Positions 48,481-56,143 of a stretch of DNA of 64,000 bases are shown piece by piece. This stretch comes from Corynebacterium pseudogenitalium (GTDB lineage: Bacteria > Actinomycetota > Actinomycetes > Mycobacteriales > Mycobacteriaceae). Each line of letters starts with the position of its first letter. Position 1 is the stretch's first letter. The notes beneath the pieces are model-generated. The model was not told the origin of the DNA and searched no databases. It saw only the letters and a list, made by a program, of their open reading frames with translations. The stretch spans positions 1,550,001 through 1,614,000 of the forward strand of contig NZ_CP072934.1 in NCBI RefSeq assembly GCF_024453815.1, written 5' to 3'. Made by a program: the position numbers and the translations under genes.

Positions 48481-48518
48481 TGCGTAACTGACCTGGTGTT
48501 ATTTGCGAAACTGACCCG
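48481..48518 (+). repeat. two direct repeats TGCG(T/A)AACTGACC at the left edge of the accessory region
   Basis: TGCGTAACTGACCTG at 48481 and TGCGAAACTGACCCG at 48504, 23 bp apart, lie 16 bp after the glnA stop. They could be recombinase/transposase binding sites or an old insertion sequence end. A partial match, ATAACTGACCT, occurs at 52962-52972 on the far side of the recombinase block. Confidence 0.5.
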
Positions 48519-48524
48519 AAAACC

Positions 48525-48562
48525 AAAACCCCCGGTATCCAACACGGAAACCGGGGGTTTTC
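48525..48562. terminator. terminator between glnA and the transposase-like gene
   Basis: A perfect 11-bp stem AAAACCCCCGG/CCGGGGGTTTT with a 15-nt loop and T/A runs on both sides. It can terminate glnA and also the convergent accessory operon. Confidence 0.88.
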
Positions 48563-48663
48563 TTGTGTTCTGGCCGTGGAAACGGGGAGGTTTTTGGGAC
48601 GAACCGGGCTGTTTTCAGTACCTAGCCAGCACTTCGAGACCGTGGCCTTAGTGGGCGACGGTC

Positions 48664-50436
48664 TTAGGCAACTTCTCGGCCTGGATTCGGCGGCGCGTTA
48701 GGTCCGGCAATGGAGATAAAGTCCACTGCCTGTTTCTTCCACGGTTTGCCACCGCCCGGATTTGTCGGTGGCGGTGTGACAAGCCCGTCACGAAGCCGCT
48801 TGAGGTAGTTGATGTAAAGACGAACGTTCGACGCCACCACCGCCAGCACAGTACGCAGCGCCACGCCTGTAAAACCACGCATGGCCTTCTTGGTTCTATC
48901 CCCTGTGCCAAGGTGCGACTCGCCCTTGATAAACGCGTTCGCCGCCTCATTCCTTGCACGGTAGACCTTGTACAGTGCCCTCCAATCCTCGGTATACGCG
49001 GCAGGTCCTTGCTGGTGGTACTTGTTAAAGCGCGTGGCGTCGGGGTCGTTGACACCTACGGAGACAGACTTTTGACGGCACACATCACCGCATGACTTTT
49101 GGCTTGGTACCTGGCGTACCGACAGTGGTAGCGCCGGGTTTCCGGCAGCACCTTTTCGTGCCGCGTTCTTTTTCGCCTGCTCGTCGTTTTTACGCAGCGG
49201 GCACGCCACCTTGCCAGATAATGCGGGACACGAAAACCGCACGGTGCCGTCTTTTTCGGCTTCCTTAATGTCGAGTTGCAACCGCTTGCGCTGCTCTAGT
49301 GCTTGCGCAAACTGTTCCTCTGTAATGTGTCCTTTATCGAACTCGCCTTTTGGGTCGAGTAGGTCCTTGCGCTTGGCAATCGCCGGGCAATACCCAGTGC
49401 CGTCCACCAGTGTCACGCCACGATATGCAGCGGACACACCCTTGGTCTCCGCCCTGTTTGGTACTTCACCGACCAATTTCCAGCCCTTCTCCCGCATAGG
49501 AATCTGGTAATGCTCGGCCTTCGACAGCGGGTAATACGCCATGTCGGTGACTGCATAGCGCCGGGGCAGGTTCGTCCTTTCCAAATGGGCCAGCGCCACA
49601 CGAGCGTTGTAGCCCGGCTTGTAGCCCGGCCTATCCAACGACAGACCGACCACAGGCGCTGGCAGGGATTTGCCGAACTCCCCACCGACAGCAACAACGG
49701 CGGTGGCCTCAAACGCCCAGGCAGACTTCTTGATGTTCTCAACACCGCTAACACCATCGCCCTTGTGGTCGCCATTGCGGATATACCACCCTGCTTCCGG
49801 CGTAGACGGTTCACGGCGAGAACGAGCGGTGCGCCCGTAGCCGGTGACTTCAATTGGTGTGCCGTCAATGGCAATATCCCCGTCCCAGCCGTCAAACATG
49901 TTCTCGTTGAGCACCTTCGCACTCGCCAGTGCCAGCATGGACATGAAAATCGAGGTACGTGCGTGGCGCGACGCCACAAACTCGGGGTCCCGGCTGGCCT
50001 CAAGTTCGGCGTATTCTTCCTTGCTCAACCGGCGCCAGTGTGGTGTTTCCGGGAACGGGTCAATCACGTCGCGCACGCGGTATCGCAGGGTCCGCCAGAG
50101 CCGGTCGTACCACGTGGTCGCAGTGCGAGAGTCCCACTTGCGCAGGTCAATGTCGAGGGCATTCCACGCCTTGCCGTCGAGACGGTAGCGCAGAATCTCG
50201 GAGGACTCGCGGACGAACATCGGTTTACCCAGCAGTGCCGGGAGAATGAACAGAATCAACGCGGCGCGCACCGGAATGTGCGCGGGTCGGCCACCCAGGC
50301 CACGCCCGGCGCGGTCCGCGCTATCCCATTCGGCTAGTTGCTCAACCACACCGGAGGTGTCCACCACGTCGGTTGCAATTTTCAGCATATCGAGCGAAAT
50401 GGTGCCCTCGTAGGTTGCCGGGTTGTGCGTTGTCAT
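48664..50436 (-). CDS. DDE-transposase-like protein with cysteine-rich insertion
   Basis: About 590 residues. Candidate catalytic acids are Asp in AIDGTPIEV (about residue 191), Asp in VTDMAYYP (about 298) and Glu in RARNEAANAF (about 497), the last followed by a helix running into KKAMRGFTGVALRTVLAVVASNVR, as in many DDE transposases. Between the second Asp and the Glu is an insertion with paired Cys (CPALSGKVACPL and CGDVC) that could bind zinc. The family was not recognised by name. GGGAGG precedes ATG 50436, making it better than the upstream GTG. The gene is 48 bp after recombinase gene 1 and ends the operon. Confidence 0.65.
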   Translation of the reverse strand: MTTHNPATYEGTISLDMLKIATDVVDTSGVVEQLAEWDSADRAGRGLGGRPAHIPVRAALILFILPALLGKPMFVRESSEILRYRLDGKAWNALDIDLRKWDSRTATTWYDRLWRTLRYRVRDVIDPFPETPHWRRLSKEEYAELEASRDPEFVASRHARTSIFMSMLALASAKVLNENMFDGWDGDIAIDGTPIEVTGYGRTARSRREPSTPEAGWYIRNGDHKGDGVSGVENIKKSAWAFEATAVVAVGGEFGKSLPAPVVGLSLDRPGYKPGYNARVALAHLERTNLPRRYAVTDMAYYPLSKAEHYQIPMREKGWKLVGEVPNRAETKGVSAAYRGVTLVDGTGYCPAIAKRKDLLDPKGEFDKGHITEEQFAQALEQRKRLQLDIKEAEKDGTVRFSCPALSGKVACPLRKNDEQAKKNAARKGAAGNPALPLSVRQVPSQKSCGDVCRQKSVSVGVNDPDATRFNKYHQQGPAAYTEDWRALYKVYRARNEAANAFIKGESHLGTGDRTKKAMRGFTGVALRTVLAVVASNVRLYINYLKRLRDGLVTPPPTNPGGGKPWKKQAVDFISIAGPNAPPNPGREVA

Positions 50437-50484
50437 GGTGTTCACCTCCCTCGGTTGTGTGGTTCGTCCCTGGTCTGTGTTCGG

Positions 50485-51447
50485 TTATTCGGCGATGTGG
50501 AGGCTTGGGTACGGCGTTCGCCGCAGCAGCGCACGCGCCTGCTCGGCTGGCACCTCGGCGGTGTGGTACCACCGCGCGTAGTGCTGTAGGTCCGTCAGTC
50601 CCGCTGCCTGGCAGACCACGGCCTCGGGCACGTTGTGGTGGAGGTGGCCGACAATCCACGTTGTGCGCAGCCGCCGCGTATCCAGTGCCACCGCGTGCGG
50701 TTTGCCAATACGGCCAAGAATCGCGGCCACGGACTCCGTGGTGGCGTGCGCGCGGTTCGGCCAGAGCACCAGACCGTGCACGCCGACGTTGCCCGCCGCG
50801 TCGCGCACGACCTGTTCCCACTCGGCTAACACCGGTACCTCACGCGGCGCGGTGTCGCGGTAGCCGTGGGCGGTGATGGTGACACCGCCGTCGCTGTGGA
50901 CGGTGACGTCGCGCCCGCACAGCCGTGCCATTTCACCGGCGCGAAGCCCGGCACCCAGGCCGAGTGCGAGCGTGAGCGTGGCACCGGCGCGCTGGTAGTC
51001 AGTGGACAACCCCTGTGCCCATTGAGCCAGGAAGTGCTGTTCCTGCTCGGTATAGGGCGCGTCTGGTGCTTTGTAGCCGTACTTGGTGGTGCGGTCGTCA
51101 AACGGCCAGTTCGGGTTGAGTTCGCGGCCCAGTCGGTACAGCAGGGACCGGCGCACGCCCTTGGCCCTGTCGGTCAATCCGGTCTGCGAGACGACGTATT
51201 CCACCACCAGCGGGTCGAACACGTCCGCGTAGGTCAGTTCCCCACCGACCTGGTTGAGTGTCACGTGTGCTGCCTGTGCCACCGCCAGCATGGTTAATCG
51301 CAGCGTGGCCCGGTCCGGTTCGGTTGGTATCACGTGTTCGAGGGTCACGGACTGCGTGAAGTCGCGGACCTGTACCCAGTCGTCCTTGTTCATCGAGCGC
51401 GGTGTGTAGTGCAGCGCCGCGTCGCGTAGTTCGTCCCTAGTTCCCAT
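50485..51447 (-). CDS. tyrosine recombinase-like protein, catalytic residues largely present
   Basis: 320 residues, with the C-terminal half resembling a tyrosine recombinase. Arg I is in GLGAGLRAGE (Arg169), Arg II in TRRLRTTW (Arg261) with Arg in place of the first His of the H-x-L-R box, and a likely nucleophile Tyr294 in ARWYH after the AGLTDLQ turn, where the family normally has LGHS. So it may still be active. The frame is open further upstream to 51765, overlapping the next gene, but GGGGAG 8 nt before ATG 51447 gives the sensible start. It is second in the operon. Confidence 0.7.
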   Translation of the reverse strand: MGTRDELRDAALHYTPRSMNKDDWVQVRDFTQSVTLEHVIPTEPDRATLRLTMLAVAQAAHVTLNQVGGELTYADVFDPLVVEYVVSQTGLTDRAKGVRRSLLYRLGRELNPNWPFDDRTTKYGYKAPDAPYTEQEQHFLAQWAQGLSTDYQRAGATLTLALGLGAGLRAGEMARLCGRDVTVHSDGGVTITAHGYRDTAPREVPVLAEWEQVVRDAAGNVGVHGLVLWPNRAHATTESVAAILGRIGKPHAVALDTRRLRTTWIVGHLHHNVPEAVVCQAAGLTDLQHYARWYHTAEVPAEQARALLRRTPYPSLHIAE

Positions 51448-51473
51448 GTTGGTCACTCCCCTTGCCCTGCAAC

Positions 51474-51489
51474 GTTTCTTAAAAGAAAC
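51474..51489. repeat. 16-bp inverted repeat GTTTCTT-AA-AAGAAAC between the two recombinase genes
   Basis: Perfect 7-bp arms around a 2-bp centre in the 110-bp gap between the recombinase genes. The sequence is AT-rich in an otherwise GC-rich block. It could be an operator for an HTH protein or a core recombination site. Another repeat of identical geometry lies at 52933. Confidence 0.5.
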
Positions 51490-51557
51490 ACTACGCGGCA
51501 ACCCCGACGCCGGACGACCTACTCGAACACCGATTAGAACATGCCTGCTCAACGGGG

Positions 51558-52535
51558 TCACTTGCCAACCTCCCCTGTGTCGGAGACCACGCGAAGGTGC
51601 CCATAACCGGGCCGCGTGTGGCCCTCCAACGGCGGGACGACAATGCCGGAGTAGTCGGCGTCGAATCGCAAGGCCACAATCGCGGCCCGGCAAATCTGCG
51701 CGTAGTTCGAGCGCGGTTCCAACTCGGCAACCTCCACCCCATCGCGCAACTGCATGACCACCCACGTGTCAATGAGCCTTGTCGGTTTCAGGTCGAACCC
51801 GAGTGGCTGCATGTTCGTAAATGGAAACGCCTGGCTGGCACCATTGACCCCACGCTCGTACAGACTCGCCACGGCCGCACGTGCTTCGGGACGAACCGGG
51901 ACCTGCTCGCCGTCCACGCGCACGAACTCGCCGTGCGGGTCGAGGTCGCTGGTCCTAAGTGCTCTACGCTGCGAGGTCCGCAAGCCCGCGCCGATGGTCA
52001 GTGCCACCGCAAACGTGGCCCGCTCGCGGCTCTGTATCGTCGGTGCGACTTCCAACCAGTCACAGACCTTGCGCAACTCGTCAGGCGAAAGCGGCCGCGA
52101 CTCTGGCACCGTCTTGTGGACCTGAAACGGGCGTGTTCGCGGCAATTCCGACAACTCGCGTGCTGCCATGCGCGGGTCCGGCGATGTCCACGCCCAACAC
52201 AACCGAAGCAGGGAGCGCTCGTGCCGCGACGCTGGGTGTTCTCGCACTTGTTCGGCCACCCACCAGTCCACGAGGTCGTGGCCAAACAGGTCGTGTACGT
52301 CGCCCTCATTGACACTGCCCCAGACCTGCTTCACGCTGGTCAAATAGCGCGCAAGCAAACCACCGACGGTTTGCAACCGCTTGCGGGTATCAATCCCCCG
52401 TACGGGTCCGTCATGCCCGAAGGCCACACCACACAGCAGCACGTGCTGTATCACCTCGGCCACATCATCGGTGACCCTGTTGCGCCGTGGCCGGTAACGA
52501 CGGGCCTGTTGTTCCAGGGTTCCTAGTTCTGACAT
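51558..52535 (-). CDS. degenerate tyrosine recombinase-like protein
   Basis: 325 residues, paralogous in fold to its neighbour. The catalytic domain starts at PLSPDELRKV (about 148), with GAGLRTSQRRAL carrying Arg I (about 186). The box II equivalent reads TRLIDTWVV, with Ile where Arg II is expected, and no Tyr lies at the expected nucleophile position, so it is probably catalytically dead. It may serve as a partner subunit or directionality factor for the active-looking recombinase. First gene of the minus-strand operon, divergent from a small HTH gene 57 bp away. Confidence 0.65.
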   Translation of the reverse strand: MSELGTLEQQARRYRPRRNRVTDDVAEVIQHVLLCGVAFGHDGPVRGIDTRKRLQTVGGLLARYLTSVKQVWGSVNEGDVHDLFGHDLVDWWVAEQVREHPASRHERSLLRLCWAWTSPDPRMAARELSELPRTRPFQVHKTVPESRPLSPDELRKVCDWLEVAPTIQSRERATFAVALTIGAGLRTSQRRALRTSDLDPHGEFVRVDGEQVPVRPEARAAVASLYERGVNGASQAFPFTNMQPLGFDLKPTRLIDTWVVMQLRDGVEVAELEPRSNYAQICRAAIVALRFDADYSGIVVPPLEGHTRPGYGHLRVVSDTGEVGK

Positions 52536-52592
52536 ACTCGCACCCGATTCGGCGTGTTGGCAGTCGTTTTCGTGTCCCCCGAGGCATAATCA

Positions 52593-52895
52593 GTGGCCGT
52601 GCCAGAGTCACCGAAGTCACCCCGCGCCCTGTACCCGGCGTGGCCGCATGACGAGCACGTGACCAACCCCGCCCACGAGGTCGTACAGCGCTTTGCCCGC
52701 GCTGTGGAACGGCTGACACTACAGACCTCGACAAATGATGTGGCACGCAAGTGCAACGTGCCGGTAGCCACCGTATCGAGCGTGGTGCGCGGCGCTGCGT
52801 GGCCGAGCACGCTCACGCTTGCCAAGTTGGAGCACGGCACCGGCCACCACCTGTGGCGGGTTCGGGAGAAGAAACTTCGCATACCCCCACAGTGA
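52593..52895 (+). CDS. small HTH protein, first of two paralogues
   Basis: 100 residues. N-terminal motif RALYPAWPHD, then helices, and a helix-turn-helix TNDVARKCNVPVATVSSVVRG, then WPSTLTLAKLEHGTGHHLW. The same layout recurs in the gene at 53480. Divergent from the recombinase operon with 57 bp between starts, so it is a good candidate for its repressor. Start GTG 52593; GTG 52599 is an alternative. Confidence 0.65.
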   Translation: MAVPESPKSPRALYPAWPHDEHVTNPAHEVVQRFARAVERLTLQTSTNDVARKCNVPVATVSSVVRGAAWPSTLTLAKLEHGTGHHLWRVREKKLRIPPQ

Positions 52896-52932
52896 CCGCC
52901 GAGCCGCGAGATAACTAGCACACACGACCACC

Positions 52933-52948
52933 TTCCGGCGAGCCGGAA
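52933..52948. repeat. 16-bp inverted repeat TTCCGGC-GA-GCCGGAA
   Basis: Perfect 7-bp arms around a 2-bp centre, 38 bp after the HTH gene stop and upstream of the VOC gene. There is no T-run. It has the same geometry as the repeat at 51474 but a different sequence. Confidence 0.45.
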
Positions 52949-53016
52949 AGCATTGTGCTACATAACTGACCTATCCTGGGTTTCACCCACGGCCCCGACA
53001 CTCAAATAAGGAAAAC

Positions 53017-53376
53017 ATGAACCGCGAAACCGTCTTTATCATCTACGCATCAGACATAGACACCTCCGTCGGTTTCTATAGCGACCTACTCGAACTAAAG
53101 ACCGACTTCGTCTCTCCGCGTTATGTGACGTTCTCATTGGGCGATGGTGTGTCGCTCGCGTTGTGGACCGGCAACGCAGACGCCCTGGAGGGAGCGGTAG
53201 GACGCACATCGGAAGTGTGCATGAACGTTCCGGCCGCCCAGGTATCCTCCGTGTTCGAGCGATGGAAAGAGCAGGGAGTCACCATTGTCCGCGAACCGTA
53301 CGAGGAAGTTTTCGGTACTACATTCGTAGCGACCGACCCGGACGGCAATCTCCTCCGAGTAGCACCAATCGACTAG
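53017..53376 (+). CDS. VOC (glyoxalase/bleomycin-resistance fold) family protein
   Basis: 119 residues with two beta-alpha-beta-beta-beta halves: start MNRETVFIIYASDIDTSVGF, and end DPDGNLLRVAPI, the usual last strand with the DPDGN turn. Metal-binding or antibiotic-binding members share this fold; a substrate cannot be inferred. AAGGAAAAC precedes ATG 53017, and a terminator follows. It sits between the two HTH paralogues and its composition is less GC-biased than theirs. Confidence 0.82.
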   Translation: MNRETVFIIYASDIDTSVGFYSDLLELKTDFVSPRYVTFSLGDGVSLALWTGNADALEGAVGRTSEVCMNVPAAQVSSVFERWKEQGVTIVREPYEEVFGTTFVATDPDGNLLRVAPID

Positions 53377-53385
53377 AGCAACGCA

Positions 53386-53412
53386 GCCCCGCCCAACGCA
53401 GCGGGGTTTTCT
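53386..53412 (+). terminator. terminator after the VOC gene
   Basis: Stem GCCCCGC/GCGGGG with an 8-nt loop, followed by TTTTCT. Confidence 0.8.
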
Positions 53413-53479
53413 CTTGCCCACAGCCACGCCACAACCGCCACCCCGTTTCTTTCGGGACACGAGCGGTAGTGTTGGGGAC

Positions 53480-53845
53480 ATGACGGAAACCAAGCCAACT
53501 CACGGGCGCGCGGCACGGCAAAAACCACGCGCGCTGTACCCCGCATGGCCCGAGGACCCCGCCGCCATTGGTGCGCACGCGCTGGTGCAGGTGTTCGTGC
53601 GCAACCTGGCCGCGTACGTGAACGAACAAGCAGGCCACGGCGTATCACAGGCCGAACTGGCTCGCCGCGCCGACGTAGCCAAAGCCACCTTGAGCAAGGT
53701 ACTACGCGGCGAAGTGTGGCCCGATTCTGTCACCGTCGCCCGCTTCGAGCACCTGGCTGGCCGACGGCTGTGGAACGGGCCGATTTCCGTCACGTCCCCC
53801 GAACTGTCCTCCCCCGCCCGCTCCGGCGACACCGATACCGACTAA
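53480..53845 (+). CDS. small HTH protein, second paralogue, heading the restriction-modification operon
   Basis: 121 residues from ATG 53480. It shares RALYPAWPED with the gene at 52593 and has a clear HTH, VSQAELARRADVAKATLSKVLRGEVWP, then TVARFEHLAGRRLW and a polar tail. It ends 15 bp before mod and is likely in the same transcript, so it may act as a controller of the restriction genes. The start lacks a good ribosome site; a leaderless message is possible. The frame is open to 53414. Confidence 0.68.
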   Translation: MTETKPTHGRAARQKPRALYPAWPEDPAAIGAHALVQVFVRNLAAYVNEQAGHGVSQAELARRADVAKATLSKVLRGEVWPDSVTVARFEHLAGRRLWNGPISVTSPELSSPARSGDTDTD

Positions 53846-53860
53846 GCGAGAACAACCACA

Positions 53861-56143
53861 ATGTCACGACTCAACGACCTGATTACGCAGGCCAAGAAGG
53901 AAAACCCGCGCCTTGGCGCTGCCCTAGAGCAAGAGTTCCACGCGCGGACCTCGCGCACCTTTGGGCTGGTGTTTGAGCAGTACCTACCCGAAGAAGTCGA
54001 GTTACCGGGCCGGCCAGTGCGACGCGGCGACAACGTGCATGTACTCCCGCCGCGCGGGACGGGCGACAAGCCGGACCCACGCATTTGGCGCGTTGCCGGT
54101 ATCACCCGCACCGACGACGAACGTGTTGCCCGCCTGGTCGAAGCCCACCCGGAGGTGGACGAGCAGCCGGAGACGCAGGACGCTGTGCCAGTTGTGGACC
54201 TGGTTGTCACCGCCGAACACGACGATGTGATTTACCCCGGCCTGGTGCAGACCGGCGAGGTTATTGGCAGTGAGGACTCCGGCGCGCCGTTCCACAGCGT
54301 GATTAACGCGGAGAACTACCACGCGCTGAAAATGCTGACCTACACGCACTACCACTCCATCGACTGCATTTACATTGACCCGCCGTACAACACCGGGAAA
54401 GACGACTGGATTTACAGTGACCGGTACGTTGACGCAGACGACGTATTCAGGCACTCCAAGTGGCTCGCGTTCATGGAGCGGCGACTGCGGGTGGCACGGA
54501 ACCTACTTAGCCCGACCGGAATCATCATCGTGGCTATTGGAAACGAGCAGCAACACCGTCTGCGAATGTTGATGGACGATGTGTTTGGGGAGTCGAACTT
54601 CATCTCCAACGTCACTTGGAACGGTGGGCGGAAGAACGATTCCCGGTTCGTCTCCAATGGCGAGGACTACATGCTCATTTACGCCAACGACAAGACTGCG
54701 TGGATTAAAGAGGGCGTGAAAGTCAAGGACGCTCCCGACGTGAGCAGTCTTGAAACAGCAGCGGATATTGCGGCCAATGGTGCCCGCTGGCGCGCCCCGA
54801 AAGAGGGATACGAGGCCGTGCTTGAGAAGGGCGCCGAGGTCTGGCGCGAGGCACGCCTTACTGCGGTTGAGCAACAGTTCGGCTCCGATAGCACCGAGTT
54901 CTCACGCCTAGCGAGCGCGGGAGACGACACCGACTTCGACACTATGTATGCGTCGATTAACGAGGCGTTGCCCGCCGACGACCAGAAGCAACTGTTTCGA
55001 CGCGCGGAACTGGACGGAGAACAGCGTATGCGTGCGTTCTACCGGCAGTTCCCCACTGACGACCGCATACGAAAGACGTTCGGAAGGTACAACTATTTCC
55101 TGCCCGACGGAACCCTTTGCTGCGATTCCGATATTTCGTGGCCTAAATCTGGCGGTCCCCGATACGACGTGTACCACCCAGATACAGGAGGTGCCGTCCC
55201 CATTCCCGACCTTGGCTGGCGTTTCCCCACCCCGGAGCGTATGCGGGAAGTCATTAACGCGGGACAGGTTATCTTCCGTAAAGACCACAGCAGGCCGATT
55301 AGGTTGAAGAACCCTTTGGAACGTTCCAGCGGAATCGTCCCAATGTCCACGTTTGACCGGCAGCGAACGCACGGCTCGCGGCACCTGCACTGGAACAACA
55401 AGGGCGAGGTGCGCGGTGTGTTCGCGGAGAACCGTTTTCCCAACCCGAAGGACGTCACTGTGCTTGCGGATTGGATTGAGGTCTGTACCCCGAAAGACGG
55501 CGTGGTCTTGGACTTCTTCGGCGGCTCCGGTTCCACACTGGAAGCCGTCATGTTGATAAACGAGCGGTCGCACTCTAAGCGCAGCGCGATTGTGGTGACG
55601 AACAACGAGGTAGGAAGTAAGAAGGCTGCGGCGCTGTCCAAGCAAGGTATTCGCAAGGGCGACCCCGAGTGGGAGCAGTGGGGCGTTTGCGAGTACGTGA
55701 CGAAACCACGTATCAGGACCGTGGTGACCGGCAAGCGCGAGGACGGAAGCCAGTTTTCCGACGGCTTCGACGCCAACGCGCGGTTCTTCACGCTGACCTA
55801 CGAGCCGCCGACGCGCGTGCGGCACAACCGCGCGTTCAAAGAGATTGCGCCGATGTTGTGGCTGCGTGCGGGCCAGACTGGTCGGATTATCGACCAGATA
55901 CCGCAGCGGGGCTGGGACCTCACCGACGCTTACGGTGTGATTGAGAACGTGGCTGCGTCGGCGGAGTTCGTCGCCGCTGTGCAGCAGCGAGAAACGGTGC
56001 GCGTGGTCTATATCGTGACCAATGACGACCTAGTATTCGAGTCTATGGCGCGCGAACTGGCGGGCACCGGAGCAGAACTGGTTCGTCTTTACTCGACCTA
56101 TCTCAACAACTTCGCTTTCCAGCAGACACGGGAGAACCACTAA
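53861..56143 (+). CDS. mod: type III restriction-modification system, DNA adenine methyltransferase (Mod)
   Basis: 760 residues. Methyltransferase motif IV DPPYNTGKDDW (about 173-183) precedes the SAM motif I DFFGGSGSTLEAV (about 551-563), the beta-class order typical of type III Mod. The segment between is the target-recognition part. The N-terminal 120 residues (VRRGDNVHVLPPRGTG, DLVVTAEHDDVIYPGLV) are shared with other Mod proteins. The product methylates N6 of adenine on one strand of an asymmetric site that cannot be deduced. The stop overlaps the res ATG by one base (TAATG), giving coupled expression. Confidence 0.9.
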   Translation: MSRLNDLITQAKKENPRLGAALEQEFHARTSRTFGLVFEQYLPEEVELPGRPVRRGDNVHVLPPRGTGDKPDPRIWRVAGITRTDDERVARLVEAHPEVDEQPETQDAVPVVDLVVTAEHDDVIYPGLVQTGEVIGSEDSGAPFHSVINAENYHALKMLTYTHYHSIDCIYIDPPYNTGKDDWIYSDRYVDADDVFRHSKWLAFMERRLRVARNLLSPTGIIIVAIGNEQQHRLRMLMDDVFGESNFISNVTWNGGRKNDSRFVSNGEDYMLIYANDKTAWIKEGVKVKDAPDVSSLETAADIAANGARWRAPKEGYEAVLEKGAEVWREARLTAVEQQFGSDSTEFSRLASAGDDTDFDTMYASINEALPADDQKQLFRRAELDGEQRMRAFYRQFPTDDRIRKTFGRYNYFLPDGTLCCDSDISWPKSGGPRYDVYHPDTGGAVPIPDLGWRFPTPERMREVINAGQVIFRKDHSRPIRLKNPLERSSGIVPMSTFDRQRTHGSRHLHWNNKGEVRGVFAENRFPNPKDVTVLADWIEVCTPKDGVVLDFFGGSGSTLEAVMLINERSHSKRSAIVVTNNEVGSKKAAALSKQGIRKGDPEWEQWGVCEYVTKPRIRTVVTGKREDGSQFSDGFDANARFFTLTYEPPTRVRHNRAFKEIAPMLWLRAGQTGRIIDQIPQRGWDLTDAYGVIENVAASAEFVAAVQQRETVRVVYIVTNDDLVFESMARELAGTGAELVRLYSTYLNNFAFQQTRENH

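Larger units (their letters stand above)
48466..52592. mobile_element. candidate mobile element: two tyrosine-recombinase-like genes plus a DDE-transposase-like gene
   Basis: Three minus-strand genes between 52535 and 48664 form a compact operon of DNA-rearrangement proteins placed right after glnA. The left side shows two TGCG(T/A)AACTGACC repeats. True ends, target duplication and mobility cannot be established from this single sequence. The bounds given are those of the gene block, not proven element ends. Confidence 0.45.

Noticed and set aside
51448..51765. Extended N-terminus of recombinase gene 1 overlapping recombinase gene 2
   Set aside because: ATG 51447 has a strong ribosome site and the extension is an out-of-frame reading of the neighbouring gene.
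52962..52972. ATAACTGACCT as a matching right end of an element whose left end is at 48481
   Set aside because: Only about 10 bases match, in the same orientation and beside a likely promoter; not enough to define an element.
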